Assembly (NCBI GenBank): GCA_963678705.1 | Contig: OY783203.1 | Location: 45,322,347-45,386,346, forward strand | Source of the DNA: Panorpa germanica | Taxonomy: Eukaryota; Arthropoda; Insecta; Mecoptera; Panorpidae | Direction of reading: 5' to 3' | DNA: 64,000 bases | Part shown: positions 13,158-24,312 of the stretch, in pieces | How the letters are laid out: each line of letters opens with the position of its first letter | How positions within the stretch are numbered: position 1 is the stretch's first letter | Program-made: the position numbers and the translations under genes | The notes under the pieces: generated by a model | Told to the model about the DNA's origin: nothing | Seen by the model: the letters and a program-made list of their open reading frames with translations, nothing else | Database searches by the model: none

Positions 13158-13692
13158 CAGGGTGCGACAACATAACTTCCTTTTTTTAAAAACGCGCCAT
13201 TCAGTCGGTTGATGTCGCAGTGGAGCGCTAGTGGTTTCGTTCGAAAGGCGGGACAATAAAGTTTTGTCACCATCATACGTTGGAACAGTGAGGAGCGTGT
13301 ATTTGCCGTTGAGGCATACTTTTCAAGCGGATGTTCTGTGATCACAACCCAGCGCGTCTTTCGCAATCGCTTTAATTTAACCCCATTGGTCGGAAATCAA
13401 TTGTTACGTGGGTCACTACGTTCAGACAAACTGCAAGTGCGACAAGACGAAGAACTGGAGTCCCTCGGCCTATTAGATCACCTGAGAGCTTCAAATGTTG
13501 CGTTAACATCTGCTATACTGGCACGAGTCATGACAAACGCAATAAATCGGTTTACTCAGTGTATGCAGAGTGGGGGACATCACCTCCCTGATTTGATCTT
13601 CAAACCTAACCAAAACAAAATTTATGTATTTCTGATTCATACAATGGGTTTTATTAAGTTTTGAAAAAAGGAAGTTATGCTGTCACACCCTG
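13158..13692 (+). mobile_element. internally deleted TA-flanked TIR transposon (Tc1/mariner-like, DUF4817-type transposase)
   Basis: The element is 535 bp and has near-identical inverted ends. The left end reads CAGGGTGCGACAACATAACT. The right end, reverse-complemented, reads CAGGGTGTGACAGCATAACT, and both run into CCTTTTTT. TA dinucleotides flank both ends (13156-13157 and 13693-13694), as expected for a TA target duplication. Between the ends lies a truncated transposase frame (next entry). The middle of a full-length transposase is missing, so this is a non-autonomous deletion derivative. Confidence 0.88.
13260..13664 (+). pseudogene. transposase remnant: N-terminal HTH fused to the C-terminal tail by an internal deletion
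   Basis: The frame runs open from 13260 to a stop at 13662-13664. From 13278 it reads RWNSEERVFAVEAYFSSG followed by CSVITTQRVFRNRFNLTP. This is the N-terminal helix-turn-helix (DUF4817-like) of transposases common in insects, with the EERVFAVEAYF and QRxFRxRFN signatures. From about residue 75 it reads ILARVMTNAINRFTQCMQSG, then GHHLPDLIF, the typical C-terminal end of the same family. The DDE catalytic core between them is absent, so about two-thirds of the protein has been deleted. The expected start ATG is also missing: upstream there is only GTCACCATC in frame. The product cannot be an active transposase. An in-frame ATG-less internal start at 13338 is not meaningful. Confidence 0.8.
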
Positions 13693-13694
13693 TA

Positions 13695-16039
13695 TTTTAA
13701 CAGTAGACAATTTTTATTTTAAAATATTACAACAACATTATTTTAACAAGCAAATGTTATAAAAAAAAGTCTGTAACTGACGCGACGTGCACAACATCAA
13801 TGCGTGGCATTTTAAATGGAACGAGCTAACGTGTATCAAGTATAGCTCGAGCTGAATCATTAGCTGAGCTAACTTTACGTATGTTGTATGAAGCACAAAA
13901 CATCGAAGGGAGCAGAGCTTTAGGGCAACAGGACCGCAGGGCTAACGAGCTGCGGTTCAACTTTACTTTTAAAGTTAAAAAGTTATTTTGACCACAAACA
14001 CAATATCGCGTTAAATAAAAGCACCTTACGGGCACAAGCATGGGCGTGAGCTCTACTAGCATTAACATTTACTTTTTGTATTCAATTTCATGAATCAATA
14101 CATTTGCTTTTAAACAAAAGTTTGTTTTCATATAGGAATATATTTATAATGAGATGTTTTCAACATCACATAACAAAACCAAAATTTATTATAATAGAGA
14201 CTGAATACAATAGAAATTATTGAACAAAAATATTATTTTAGTATGTTTTTGTGGTAAAGCTACGGCCGCCTGTACGAGAAGTACTAGGAAGAGTAAGTAG
14301 AAAGGAGTCAATTTGTACAACCTGAAGAAAAGAGACTACACTGAATATTACTAGGTTCCGTCTAAGTAAAATGTTATTTGTATTTAAAGTAATATTCCAT
14401 AGAGCGACCAGTGGCGTTCCAAGGTATAATACCTAGGTAGCATAATGTTTAATGACAAAAATGTCCATGTCAAATATAAAAATTACTATGAACAAATATT
14501 TCTTTGATGCTGTTGGAATGTTACATAAAATTTTTACAGATAGTTTTTAAAGGTGTATAGGTGCCGGTGCAGGGCCACCTAAGAGCGTACGTCCTAAGAG
14601 CGACATCAAATGAATATTGAAAAAAAACATTTTGATAACTTGATGAATAACATTCCACTTTCTCAGGAGTGAAAGTTGTAAATTTCCATTCTAGCTTTGA
14701 TTGAATTGATTGATGTTAGATGCAGTGCAGAACAGAACTAGCTTTCTTTAATCATTTTAGGTTTTTATACCTAAATGTGATTGTGGATTTCACAACGATT
14801 AATACTTTACAATAAAACTCGTAGTATTTAAAAACACTTTTACGTTTATTATTGTTTCAATAATAATTCACAAAATACACAAAAACTTATAATATTTTAA
14901 TTAATAAATGTAAGTGTTTTTATTAATGTGGCTAGAGGTTGCTTGAGGTGTGATCTGCTAAGGGTAGGGTAGCTGGTTATATAGGCCAGTAATTAACTAG
15001 AGTGAGGATTGTGATCAGCTGTAAAATCTGGTTTGGGTAAAGAGGTCTCTAGTGGTAGAAATATAAATGAAGTTGTAACATCGAAACTACAAATAATTAA
15101 CAAACAAATTATAAATTGTCATTTTACTATAGAAATAGTAAAATATATGCTCTAAAGTTTAACTAATAGTTCGTTACGGTTTTAATAAACTGGCTTTCAC
15201 CTTCAAAGTGTTATCGAATTAATATTATTATGACTATTAAAATATATGAGCGAAAACAATTTCGTACAAATAGTTCAAATAACGCAAATAAATTATGAAA
15301 TATGAAAAGAATATCTGTCGACATGACTCACTAAACAAACACTAGTATATTTGATTTCAATATAGAAGTAACAGCTCGTTTTCATTTAATTACTTTTGTA
15401 CTATTTGAACATATATTATTAATTAGTCTGCTTCACTAATTATACCCTGAGAAATGAAATTGATTTAATTTTAGAAGTATGTAGAAACGCAAAGCACAAT
15501 TTCAATTACCACAAAAATATTTAATAATTAAATGTGCGCGTACATAGAATATAATACAAAATGAACATTCCTTGAAAAAATGTTCCAATTAGTTTAATTA
15601 CTTTTATAACTAATCCTACTAATTAGGTTTTAAATATAAACCTTTTGTTAAGTAGCTGTTATGGCCCATTATGTGTAATTACAGTCAGATATAGGTAAAA
15701 GGGCAACCATGGTGCCCTTTTGTTCGTGTCCATCGTAACCGTTTTAACTATATTGTCCAATCAAATTAAGCACAGAACAAAGTTCCAACCTTGAGTTCTA
15801 AATTTATATTCCAAAATGGAATGTCGTACAGTTAAATATAAAAATTCAATTAATAACTTAAATTATAAGTAATTAATAAAGGGTAAGATGTTGACTAATT
15901 AATAATCTAAAGCGTTTATTATTCAAATTAAACTGGCGAACAAAAAGCGTTTAGATATTGTTGGTAGGTAGTTCCGTCTCTGAGTTCACTGAACTGATTA
16001 TATGCAACGTAACATTTTACATTACTTATTAGACTTAAC
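13695..16039. other. A+T-rich noncoding stretch
   Basis: No gene is recognised. CAGTGGCGTTCC at 14410 resembles a hAT-type terminus but has no partner end nearby. A short duplicated CCTAAGAGCG occurs at 14579 and 14593. Confidence 0.4.
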
Positions 16040-16118
16040 ATGTGTAGGGTGTGATTACCCTACATATATGAGGGCTATATATGACACCACAGAAACTGCT
16101 AACATAATAAGAGATCGC
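16040..16118 (+). repeat. tRNA-derived SINE, copy E (body and tail only)
   Basis: Only the 3' part is present: CCTACATATATGAG, then ATGACACCACAG and CTGCTAACATAATAAGAG. This matches the tail of copy A at 12.95-13.0 kb. It abuts the unclassified repeat copy at 16119. Confidence 0.5.
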
Positions 16119-16575
16119 CCAGTAAACAATTTGGTGAAATGGTACAGCTAGGTGAAGTTCCAGTAAAAAAATCAATTCTTTTTCACTCAGATTTCAGATA
16201 GATATCACATATATAAAGAAAAATTATCAGAATATTTTCATACAGATATTATTTTTCTTCCAACATCATACAATAGACATAGTTAGAGACAGAGACATAG
16301 TTTTTATGTCTTTTACATTTGAAAATATGTATATTTATTGTATATTATAGATTGTACATTATATATTGTATAAATTGAGGTAAAATTTCACATTAATTTC
16401 ATAGAAATCGCAGAAAAAGAAACTGTCTCTGTCAATTTAATGGTTTGTTTGCAACTTCATTCAATACTGGCACGGTAATGAGGCCAGGTAAAATGATTTT
16501 GCCATTTCTAGTTCATATCACTGAATGAGTGAAATTACATAGAATTGTTTCATAACACGCATCTTCAATATGATG
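16119..16575 (-). repeat. unclassified dispersed repeat, copy 2 (inverted partner of 3308-3745)
   Basis: On the minus strand this shows the same block order as the copy at 3.3-3.7 kb, with an extra A+T-rich patch containing TATAGATTGTACATTATATAT. It ends sharply against a SINE tail at 16118, which suggests one element inserted next to the other. Confidence 0.65.
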
Positions 16576-16737
16576 TTAAAGTGTAAAGGTTATTTCCAAT
16601 TACCTAAAGTGGGTCATAAATATTAAAGAAAAAACTTAAAGAGCTTTAAAATACTATGATGAAATGATGCATCGCAATTATTATTATCTTTCTGCAAAAC
16701 CTTTTTTGAAATCATCATTACAATTAATAAAAGTGTT

Positions 16738-17115
16738 TCATTTAACAAAATTTAGCACGGAAACCAGGTTAGTGAGTAAATGTTCCAGTTGTGCAAGAAA
16801 ATCAATTGCTGCAAGCCGTCCGTCCCACTTAGCAGCAGGTTCAAGCTCGTTTGCAACAAAATCCTTGATGCAGTGAAGTGCGACGGCCAGTAAGCTTTAC
16901 ATTTTAGACAGGAATGTTCCGAGCATATTCAAAAACAGACTGAAAGCTAAGCCGTGTTAAATCCAAAGGATACACAGCTCGATACAGCGAAACAGTGACT
17001 CGTCGCTTTGGAAATCGAAAACATAGTGCTCTCTCGTGAATAGTACTTTGAGCTGTTCGTAATATACTCCAGGTGTTTGAATTCTGTTAATCCCTTCTAC
17101 CAAAATTAACTCATA
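16738..17115 (-). pseudogene. decayed protein-like segment, unidentified
   Basis: This is a locally G+C-richer patch. On the minus strand it gives stretches that look translated but lie in different frames. At 16738-16884 it reads VALHCIKDFVANELEPAAKW, then DGRLAAIDFLAQLEHLLTN, ending in a stop. At 16907-17024 it reads RFPKRRVTVSLYRAVYPLDL and then TRLSFQSVFEYARNIPV. Just upstream it reads TPGVYYEQLKVLFTREHYV. The composition (charged, leucine-heptad-like) differs from the F/Y/I-rich chance frames elsewhere. I do not recognise the family. Frameshifts between the pieces imply a dead copy of a transposable element or captured gene. Confidence 0.35.
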
Positions 17116-17219
17116 TTAGCGGGCGATGCTTTCTACTATGTGGTTTGTTGTCAGTGCACACAAATCCGTGCCGACGGTCTTACACGATTACAGATCGTCA
17201 TTTTAGTAGAAGGCGTTAA
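17087..17219. mobile_element. candidate TTAA-flanked MITE
   Basis: Inverted ends TCCCTTCTACCAAAATTAAC (17091) and, reverse-complemented from 17215, CGCCTTCTACTAAAATGACG share CCTTCTAC.AAAAT. Both are flanked by TTAA (17087-17090 and 17216-17219). A TTAA target is typical of piggyBac-type elements. At about 125 bp it would be a miniature non-autonomous copy. The inverted repeat is short, so chance is not excluded. Confidence 0.35.
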
Positions 17220-17277
17220 CGCATTCATCAAGCTAATACTAAACCAAAGTACCGAATAACGGATTTTGTATACTGGA

Positions 17278-17543
17278 GTTTACCCCCGTCGCAAGCGACG
17301 ACTGCTTTTTGTGTGTGAATTGAATTTCATTTCAAATTTTAATTCCATTTTTAAATTAAAATATTTAACTCGTTCTATATTAATTTTAGATGTAACAATA
17401 AATAATTTTTCATATAAACTGAATAAAAAAATTATTTTTTTCAACGAAATTTAAAATATTTTCAATTTATTCGTTATTTGACAAACTTTTTTTCAAAATT
17501 TAGGAATTTTTTTTTCGATTTGTAAATTAGATACCAAACTTAG
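17278..17543 (+). repeat. dispersed repeat, copy 1 (GTTTACCCCCGTCGC family)
   Basis: This aligns to 45066-45333 along its whole length, by eye well over 80% identical. Shared blocks are GTTTACCCC.GTCGCAAGCG, GAATTGAATTTCATTT, ATATTTAACTCGTTCTATAT and TCAATTTATTCGTTATTTGA. Both copies begin abruptly at GTTTACC, so the 5' edge is an element boundary. The start resembles the ACTAGC-TTTACCC-CGC-type tails of insect LINE elements; that assignment is inference. The open frame through it is maintained over part of both copies but has no known domain. Confidence 0.75.
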
Positions 17544-18836
17544 CCCATATACAAAATTTTAACTTTCAAGCACAATTTTTATTCTCGGCAAAAACCGCCC
17601 CCGTGCCCCCAAATAAAATTATTGAATTTTGAATTTTCTTTACAAAACTCATACAAAATTCACTACCAAACATAAGATCATAAATATACACCTGGAACAT
17701 TATAATATAATATAGGATAGTTTACAACAATTTGCAAACGTTAGAAAGCTTGTCAAATAAACAACATTGTACAGAGCATATTTTCTAAGATTTTCTCCCG
17801 AATCAGTATTTCTCACATCATAACTAGATCTTTAGAAGTTCACAATTCGTTTTTATTTTAATTGAAGTATTTTCAGAGTTTATAATGTTTCAATAGAAAT
17901 CGTCCATATGTTTGAAAATAAAAAAATAAATTAACCAACAATTTTTCTTTAATATAAATAAATGGTCTATTTTAATAATTTCCATGAATTTTGATATTAA
18001 CTCTTGAACCAGTAATGTTCTTCAAAGGATGATATGATGTGTGCCTTTGGTATTTTAAAAAGGGGTGTTTAAGTATCCTGGCACCAAACACCAAAGCACC
18101 CCCAGAGCTTTCAAAGCTTTAGAGTCAGCGGCTCGCGGCAGTAAACGAGGGTGGTTCAAATATGAATGAGAATTACCTTATTATCGACCGAATAAAAAAA
18201 CATAGGACGGCGACAACGGGACTAGCATTAGTGCTACATAGCAGGATACCAGGATATAGGGTACAAGATACAGGATATAGGATAGAGGATAGCGGATAGG
18301 GTTAGATTAATTTCAGGGTGACCAGGGTGGCTATGCTTGATGGCAAGAGAATTGCTTTAATGTAAGGCGTATTAATGTGTACATTTATTAAATATAAACC
18401 TGTTTCACTGGAAAATATGAAAATTATTCTGTTGTTTACAAGCTCTTTGTTCAATAAAATTCAATCGAGTTTCAACACATGTATGATCATGTAATTCAAT
18501 TAAAAGGAATTAAAACAATCCACCGGAATGTACATTCTGATAATAATGTTTACAAGACATTACTTCAATATATAAATTTATATACATATATAATAGTATT
18601 TAAGTAAATTTCAACCGTAAATCAACAGTGAGAACCCTAGTGGAAATGTGTAAATGAGCCCATAATACTATCTATTAAAATGTTCTAGTCTATTGCAACT
18701 TATACATCTACGCATAAGTGTACCTGTATTTATGAATCAAATGGATGGTGTTAATAGTTCGGTCTGTTACTAATTAGTTTAGGATCACTATTGAGTGTGG
18801 TTAAGTTCCCTAGTAACTCTGAAACCATAAACCAAA
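17544..18836. other. noncoding, with a short degenerate tandem array
   Basis: At about 18241-18305 the motif CAGGATA/AGGATATAGG is repeated in degenerate form (CAGGATACC, CAGGATATAGG, CAGGATATAGG, AGAGGATAG, CGGATAGG), a small minisatellite-like tract. Nothing else is recognised. Confidence 0.45.
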
Positions 18837-19085
18837 ATGGACAGTTTACTAGACAAACTGTCAGTGAAAGACCAGATGCAGCCGTTCCTGTAGTTCCAAA
18901 TGAACCTCTTAAAGACCATCACTAAGTCTGACCACAAAACCGCATTGGTAAGGCTAATATTCACAGGTCCGTATGACAGGCTTCGGTCAAGTCGTATGTA
19001 CGATCCACTCCGGGCGGAAAGAATTAATGCACTTGTTTAATACGATCTGTTCGATGCCTATGCTGCCGACCTGTAAAATTCATAA
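18837..19085 (+). pseudogene. decayed protein-like segment, unidentified (possibly a transposase end)
   Basis: In one plus frame the sequence reads MDSLLDKLSVKDQMQPFL, a stop, then FQMNLLKTITKSDHKTALVR, LIFTGPYDRLRSSRMYDPL and RAERINALV, a stop, and YDLFDAYAADL. Apart from the two stops this is about 80 residues with balanced, charged composition unlike chance frames here. The RLRSSRMYDPLRAERINALV pattern loosely recalls the conserved C-terminal end of hAT-type transposases, but I cannot assign it. The longest ATG frame in another phase (18973-19200) overlaps and is not favoured. Confidence 0.3.
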
Positions 19086-22000
19086 TATGGACATCGCCAT
19101 AGGCAACGACATCGGATTAAATTGTTCAATATCTTCTTCAGTATTCTGCGTCTCTTCTAGAGATTATGTTTTAGATTTTATGAATTTAAATATCATATAA
19201 TTTCATACATGAGTGGTAATTTGCAATCATTATTCATTGTAGACTACATTGTTCGTACGGAACGCCAAACGAGTGCTGGAGGTAAGCTGAAAGAATGTGA
19301 GCAAAGCGACTAACCACCCTAGTAGACTATACAACCAGTAGCAGTAGGCTGTAGGCTGTAATAACGTAGGGAAGTGGGAGAGAATAAGACGTTTATCATA
19401 ATAAAGTATCTTCATACACCGTTATAACCTGGATCGGACATTCTGGTTTTGTAACAGAGTATAATTAGGGGTCGGACACATTTTATTCCGTATCATTCAA
19501 GTAATAATTTGTTAAATAGGAACGGTTTTTGATTGGTAGGATACATTTTACATTGTACATTGGACCTTTAGTAACAGAACGCAGTATTTTTTTTTTCAAT
19601 TTGAGAAAAAAATAAAAACCATATGATTTTTTTAATTGTCAGGGTGATATAATTTCTAAAGAACATTAACAAATGTAAAACTTTTTATATTAACTAACAT
19701 TTATGCAGCAGGTACGTTTAAGTGTCAATAATACATGGTTCATATCATTTTACATGCGTAGTAACGTACATAGTTTTGTGATGTAAGATTTACAAGAAGA
19801 TTTGAATGCATTTTTTACTAGATTCGAATTTATAAATTACTTAGATATTACTTATAAGTTAGCCAAAAAATTAAACTCTTTTTCTTTAAAACCGGTTAAA
19901 ACCGTAGTAAACGTTAGTGCTTATGACCTGAGCCTGACTCCAAAACGTTAGAAATAACCAACGTTATTGTGCAAATCAATTTTTATTGAAAGTGATAATT
20001 AATTACAAAAATTTCACCATTCATATAGCACAGTATCTGTGTTTTACTGTATCATCCGCCTCTGTTAGAACACCCTAAGTCCGACCTCGAGTTGTGACTT
20101 ACGAGTAGAGCTTTGAGCTTTGAGACCAACGAAAGAGTGGAGAAGTATAGATAACAGCAAAAACTGTGCTGTTTTATTATTAGCGTATTATACTTGTCGG
20201 GACAATGTAAGCATGTTGTAAGAATGTAAGTAAGCAAAATAAAAGAATTATACATAGCGAAATGGTGTAAAGCGTTTGAACATGTTGGAAGCGTTTAAGT
20301 CATAAAAGCTAAGATCCTTGTCCTTGTAGAGAACTCAAGGTCATATCACAGGGGAGACATAAGTACTATTATGATCTTTATTTTAATATAATGCTGAGTT
20401 AATGAGGTACAGATAGCGTGTCGAACAGTAAGGGCGCATTTAAACACCCTGTTGTATCAGATGATGTTATTGTTTATTGATAATTATAAGGATTCTAATC
20501 AACAGTCTATTAATCAATCTCTGTGCTCAACACGTACATAATATTTTGGCTGGTTGAAGTAAGACTAATGAGCTACCGCTTTGTCAATGCGTGGAGATCC
20601 TTTCTTGAGTTTATTAAGATTCATTAAGAATTATAAGAAAATATAGATATTCCAAGAAAACTCTTGCCACGCACACCATCCATCGTGTATGTTCTTATTT
20701 AAGTACAATAATTAACTTAATTATTAATTACTATTTGTCTTCCAAATTTTCTCAAAGTTCAAGCCGTTATTGTAGACGAATCTATATATATTTTTATATT
20801 TTGGCAATTTGTAAATTTCAGTACCCTTGAGCTAAAATCTAGGATTAACAGTGTTGCAGCTTAGTAAAGGTGTTCGTGGTATTCTATTGAAGTTATGTTA
20901 TTATTGTGTGGCAAGAACCTGTTAAGAGGTATCTATACAACTACACCGCCTTTATGTACAACAGCTATTTAAATGTTTATATTTACGTCAGTAACCAAGG
21001 AATTATCAAGCAACCGTAGTAGTTCTATGTTAGATCACTGGCATATTAAGTATGAGATCTTGCGTTGAATATTTCAAGTTACAGATCGATAACATGATTA
21101 AATCGGATATTATAATTCAAAACAATATATTAATATTATTTGACTACAGTAATAAGTTATATATTACAAGGCTATGCATTGAAAAAAGGCTGACGTTAAA
21201 TTAAAAATGTGTTTGAAAAAATTTACATCTAAATACTAACCCTATACTAATTTCAATTTTCTAATTTGTAAGTTAATTTCATAATCTTATATAATTCATC
21301 TTTTCCTTCTATAATTGTTGAGACAAGCTAATTTCCCTTCGAAAACACAGACATCACCAACCGTTACAAGAACAAGAATTTAACAAAACAAACAAGAAAG
21401 TTAAATATTATATTTGTTCAGCATTATTTAGTAAAGAGTTACGACATTAAATCTATCAGCTGAAATTGGAATTAAAATCAAAGTTTAATCAACCGTTGTA
21501 AAATAATTTATTTATAATCGCAAGTTAACTTTTAATTGACTGATCAACCTTAAGGGCTCAACTTTGTTGAAGACAGAGTGTTTCTTGGTATGCCGGGGGG
21601 TAGGAAATAAGACGGGAAAGGGGATGTAATAATTAGCACTTAACATGTTCTATTAGATATACAAGTTATTATATTTGTAATCTTAGAGGGTTTATGTGTA
21701 AAGAGGAGCGGGGGGAAGGGGAAGTGGACCACTATCATGATTAACTTAGAGAAAATGAGATATAGGTTTATAGTTATACGACATTGTTCTACTAACTTAA
21801 CAAAATGAAAGTTTCATTCAGGTGGGAGAATCGTACTGACTGTTACATAGATAAAAGGTACTTTATTACCTGTATTCAAGTAACTTTAATAAGATAATCA
21901 AATTGTTTGAGATACAGAGACTGTTAAATGAAATGACCTCATAAAAATTTAATAACGTACTTAGTGGCATTGGTTTTTATATATTCTATAAAGAAAGACA

Positions 22001-23935
22001 TTTTAAATGTAAAAATATTGTTTATTTAGAAATTATTATACCGTTTTCGTTGAAATTAATAAAAATAATAATAAAACGTTAAATAATTTTTTTATTAACA
22101 AGATGGTCTCTTTAACTTTTACTAAAATTATGACTTTTCTATTTATAAATTATATTCTGATTTGGGAATTACTCATAGACTATTATACACGACTACAAAC
22201 GGTTTACGGAATCAAAGGGCAGAACCCTGAATGGTGAATTTATTTTTAGTATTTAATGATACTTTTGATATCGCAAAATTGCGGTTAAAGTTCAAAGTGG
22301 CTGGTGTGCAATTCAATACGTCATACAATACGTGTGTCAATCATGGTCTGCATATTCTTTGTTTATTTTAAAACAACTATTTTATATTAATATGTTATGA
22401 TGTATTTAAATTACTGCGTCAATATTATACCTTAGTTCTCACTGTTCCTAGTAAAACCTACTTCTATGCATTTACTTAACACAAGTTGAGTCTTAATACA
22501 ACCATCGAACCATAAGCTGCTTTTAATTATTCGTCTAGCATTAACCATTAACAGGTATTATAATTCTACTAGCTTACCAACACCGTAAGCTTACCGTACA
22601 CGCGTAATAGTGACTTAGTGGATTCAATTGAAGCATCTTACTTGGTTTAGTATATATATTTACATATATGTAGTGATTTTCTACATTAGTTAATCTTGCT
22701 CCTTAGCGAGACTGAAACTAACATTGACCTCTTGTTTATATAGTTTGAACACGATGTTTTAAACCCATTGTTGAATAATAAAATAGTCACAACAAAAAAC
22801 CTTCTGCTTCCAACATCAATATTCACAAAGATATAGTTCTTATAGTACTTCAAAGATTTAACAAAACAACGACAAAACACTCAGTCCACAATCAGATCAC
22901 ATAGAGTTGATAGTTAATAGTTTGTACTAATACGTTATGTTAAGTATACTTTGAAAGCTCAACAGAAATGATATCTCATACACGGAAACGATGATGATAG
23001 TATACACGTACTATAATATAAATTTCATATATGTTTTCTTTGCTAAAATATAGTAAGATACAATAGACTTGATTAATTAATATTTATACACTAATTTACA
23101 TAATAATTATTATCTCAAAGATTAATTTAAGCAGGATTAGGAAAGACACTAAATTAAATTCTATCACATTACAAATATTATTCACAAAATTTAATACCAA
23201 ATCAATCAATGTATCAAGCAGGGTCCTCCAAACCTACGTCATAATATAAAGGTTGACAATTGGCTAGTATGAACCATGCAAAGGCAGGTAGCAAAGGTGC
23301 AAAAATACGTTATAGTATAAAAGCTTATTTTTTGATCATTTCTATGAGGAACTATTAGAATCACGTCTATCCATTGTAAGACACGTGAGTTGTGGAAGAA
23401 CAAGAAACAAACAAGATTATGCAGATAATCTTTTAGAATATCGTTGGATGGTTGTAACACAAATACTGTCTTCGCCGTTATATCAAAACTCATTATGGAG
23501 ATTTCTAATTAATGAACTGGACGATCGATATGTTTATTTCAACAATATAATAGTTTTCACAAGTATATATGTAGTACATTATGTTCAAATTTAGCTTCGG
23601 AAATTGTAATGTTGAAAGCAGTAACTAATGTAGAGTGTGACCCAAAATTGTTGCAGCAAAGGTCGTTCAGTGTGATCTGATATAAAAAACAAGATTAAAT
23701 GTGATTGCAACTTGATTTTAAAAGCTTTTCCTTTTTCCAATGTCATTCTTTGAATACAGTGTGTAGTACGGGGTAAGCGGTAAGCGGTACGTGGAGCCCG
23801 GTGCAGTACCATGATATTAACACAACGGCACAGCGTTGATGATCAATGAAATAAACAATATCTGTCAAGTTTTCCAAGTACACACAGGAATAATGTATGT
23901 CGCTGTGTCACAGTAATGCTGTATATACTCGTACG
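19086..23935. other. long A+T-rich noncoding stretch
   Basis: No gene, RNA or element boundary was recognised in about 4.8 kb. Two G-rich patches occur at 21593-21622 and 21708-21725. One TACGAGTA octamer lies at 20100. CAGAGGCGG (minus strand, near 20058) resembles a hAT-type terminus but is unpaired. Confidence 0.45.
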
Positions 23936-23962
23936 TATAGAACGTAGAATATAATTTATAGA

Positions 23963-24214
23963 ATGACGTCACAAGTTTTAAATTGCTATCGTATCGTTTG
24001 GGAAGTGGTGTCATTAATGGTGCAAATGGAGCAATCGCTAGAGAAAATAGAGCGAGCCATAACAAAAAATGGCTTCACGGTAGAAAACTACGGGTATAAT
24101 ATTGAGTCGACGCCAAAAATAGTATTTGCAGTCACGGCTGACGGTGTTAGGTTGGAATACGAAATCACTATAAAACATTTATTAAAATTTATTTTACTTA
24201 ACGAAATTAAGTAA
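23963..24214 (+). CDS. small unidentified ORF with coding-like composition
   Basis: The frame is 83 codons from ATG to TAA. An A at -3 gives an acceptable start context, and a TATATA lies about 30 bases upstream at 23931. The product is hydrophilic and balanced: a helical charged segment MEQSLEKIERAITKNG (about residues 21-37) is followed by a strand-like part with FAVTADGVRLEYEITIKHLL near the end. Codon use shows a purine-first pattern (GTT, GAA, GTG, GAG, AAA) that most frames in this window lack. I do not recognise the family. A 3' splice-like TTTATAG just before the ATG also allows it to be an exon. The overlapping minus frame (23865-24065) is treated as a shadow. A SINE fragment follows directly. 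Confidence 0.35.
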   Translation: MTSQVLNCYRIVWEVVSLMVQMEQSLEKIERAITKNGFTVENYGYNIESTPKIVFAVTADGVRLEYEITIKHLLKFILLNEIK

Positions 24215-24312
24215 AATTGCCTGAACTTGCCGAAAGTTGCCTGACGCTGATTATTGAGTCTTCAGATTTGATCTCCGGATCAGTGTTATATTTTCTGGGT
24301 TTGGGTGCAATC
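24215..24312 (+). repeat. tRNA-derived SINE, copy D (head and proximal body)
   Basis: GAGTCTTCAGATTTGATCTCC resembles the B-box region of copy C at 49.7 kb, and the following GTGTTATATTTTCTGGGTTT is identical in register to that copy. The body then breaks off. Confidence 0.5.

Noticed and set aside
13148-13366. 72-codon minus-strand frame
   Set aside because: Antisense shadow of the transposase N-terminus on the plus strand.
14410-14600. CAGTGGCGTTCC as a hAT left end
   Set aside because: No complementary right terminus or 8-bp duplication found within several hundred bases.
20040-20470. CAGAGGCGG on the minus strand as a hAT end
   Set aside because: No partner end or target duplication found.
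23865-24065. 66-codon minus frame with a hydrophobic N-terminus
   Set aside because: Overlaps the more coding-like plus-strand ORF at 23963-24214 and has poorer composition.
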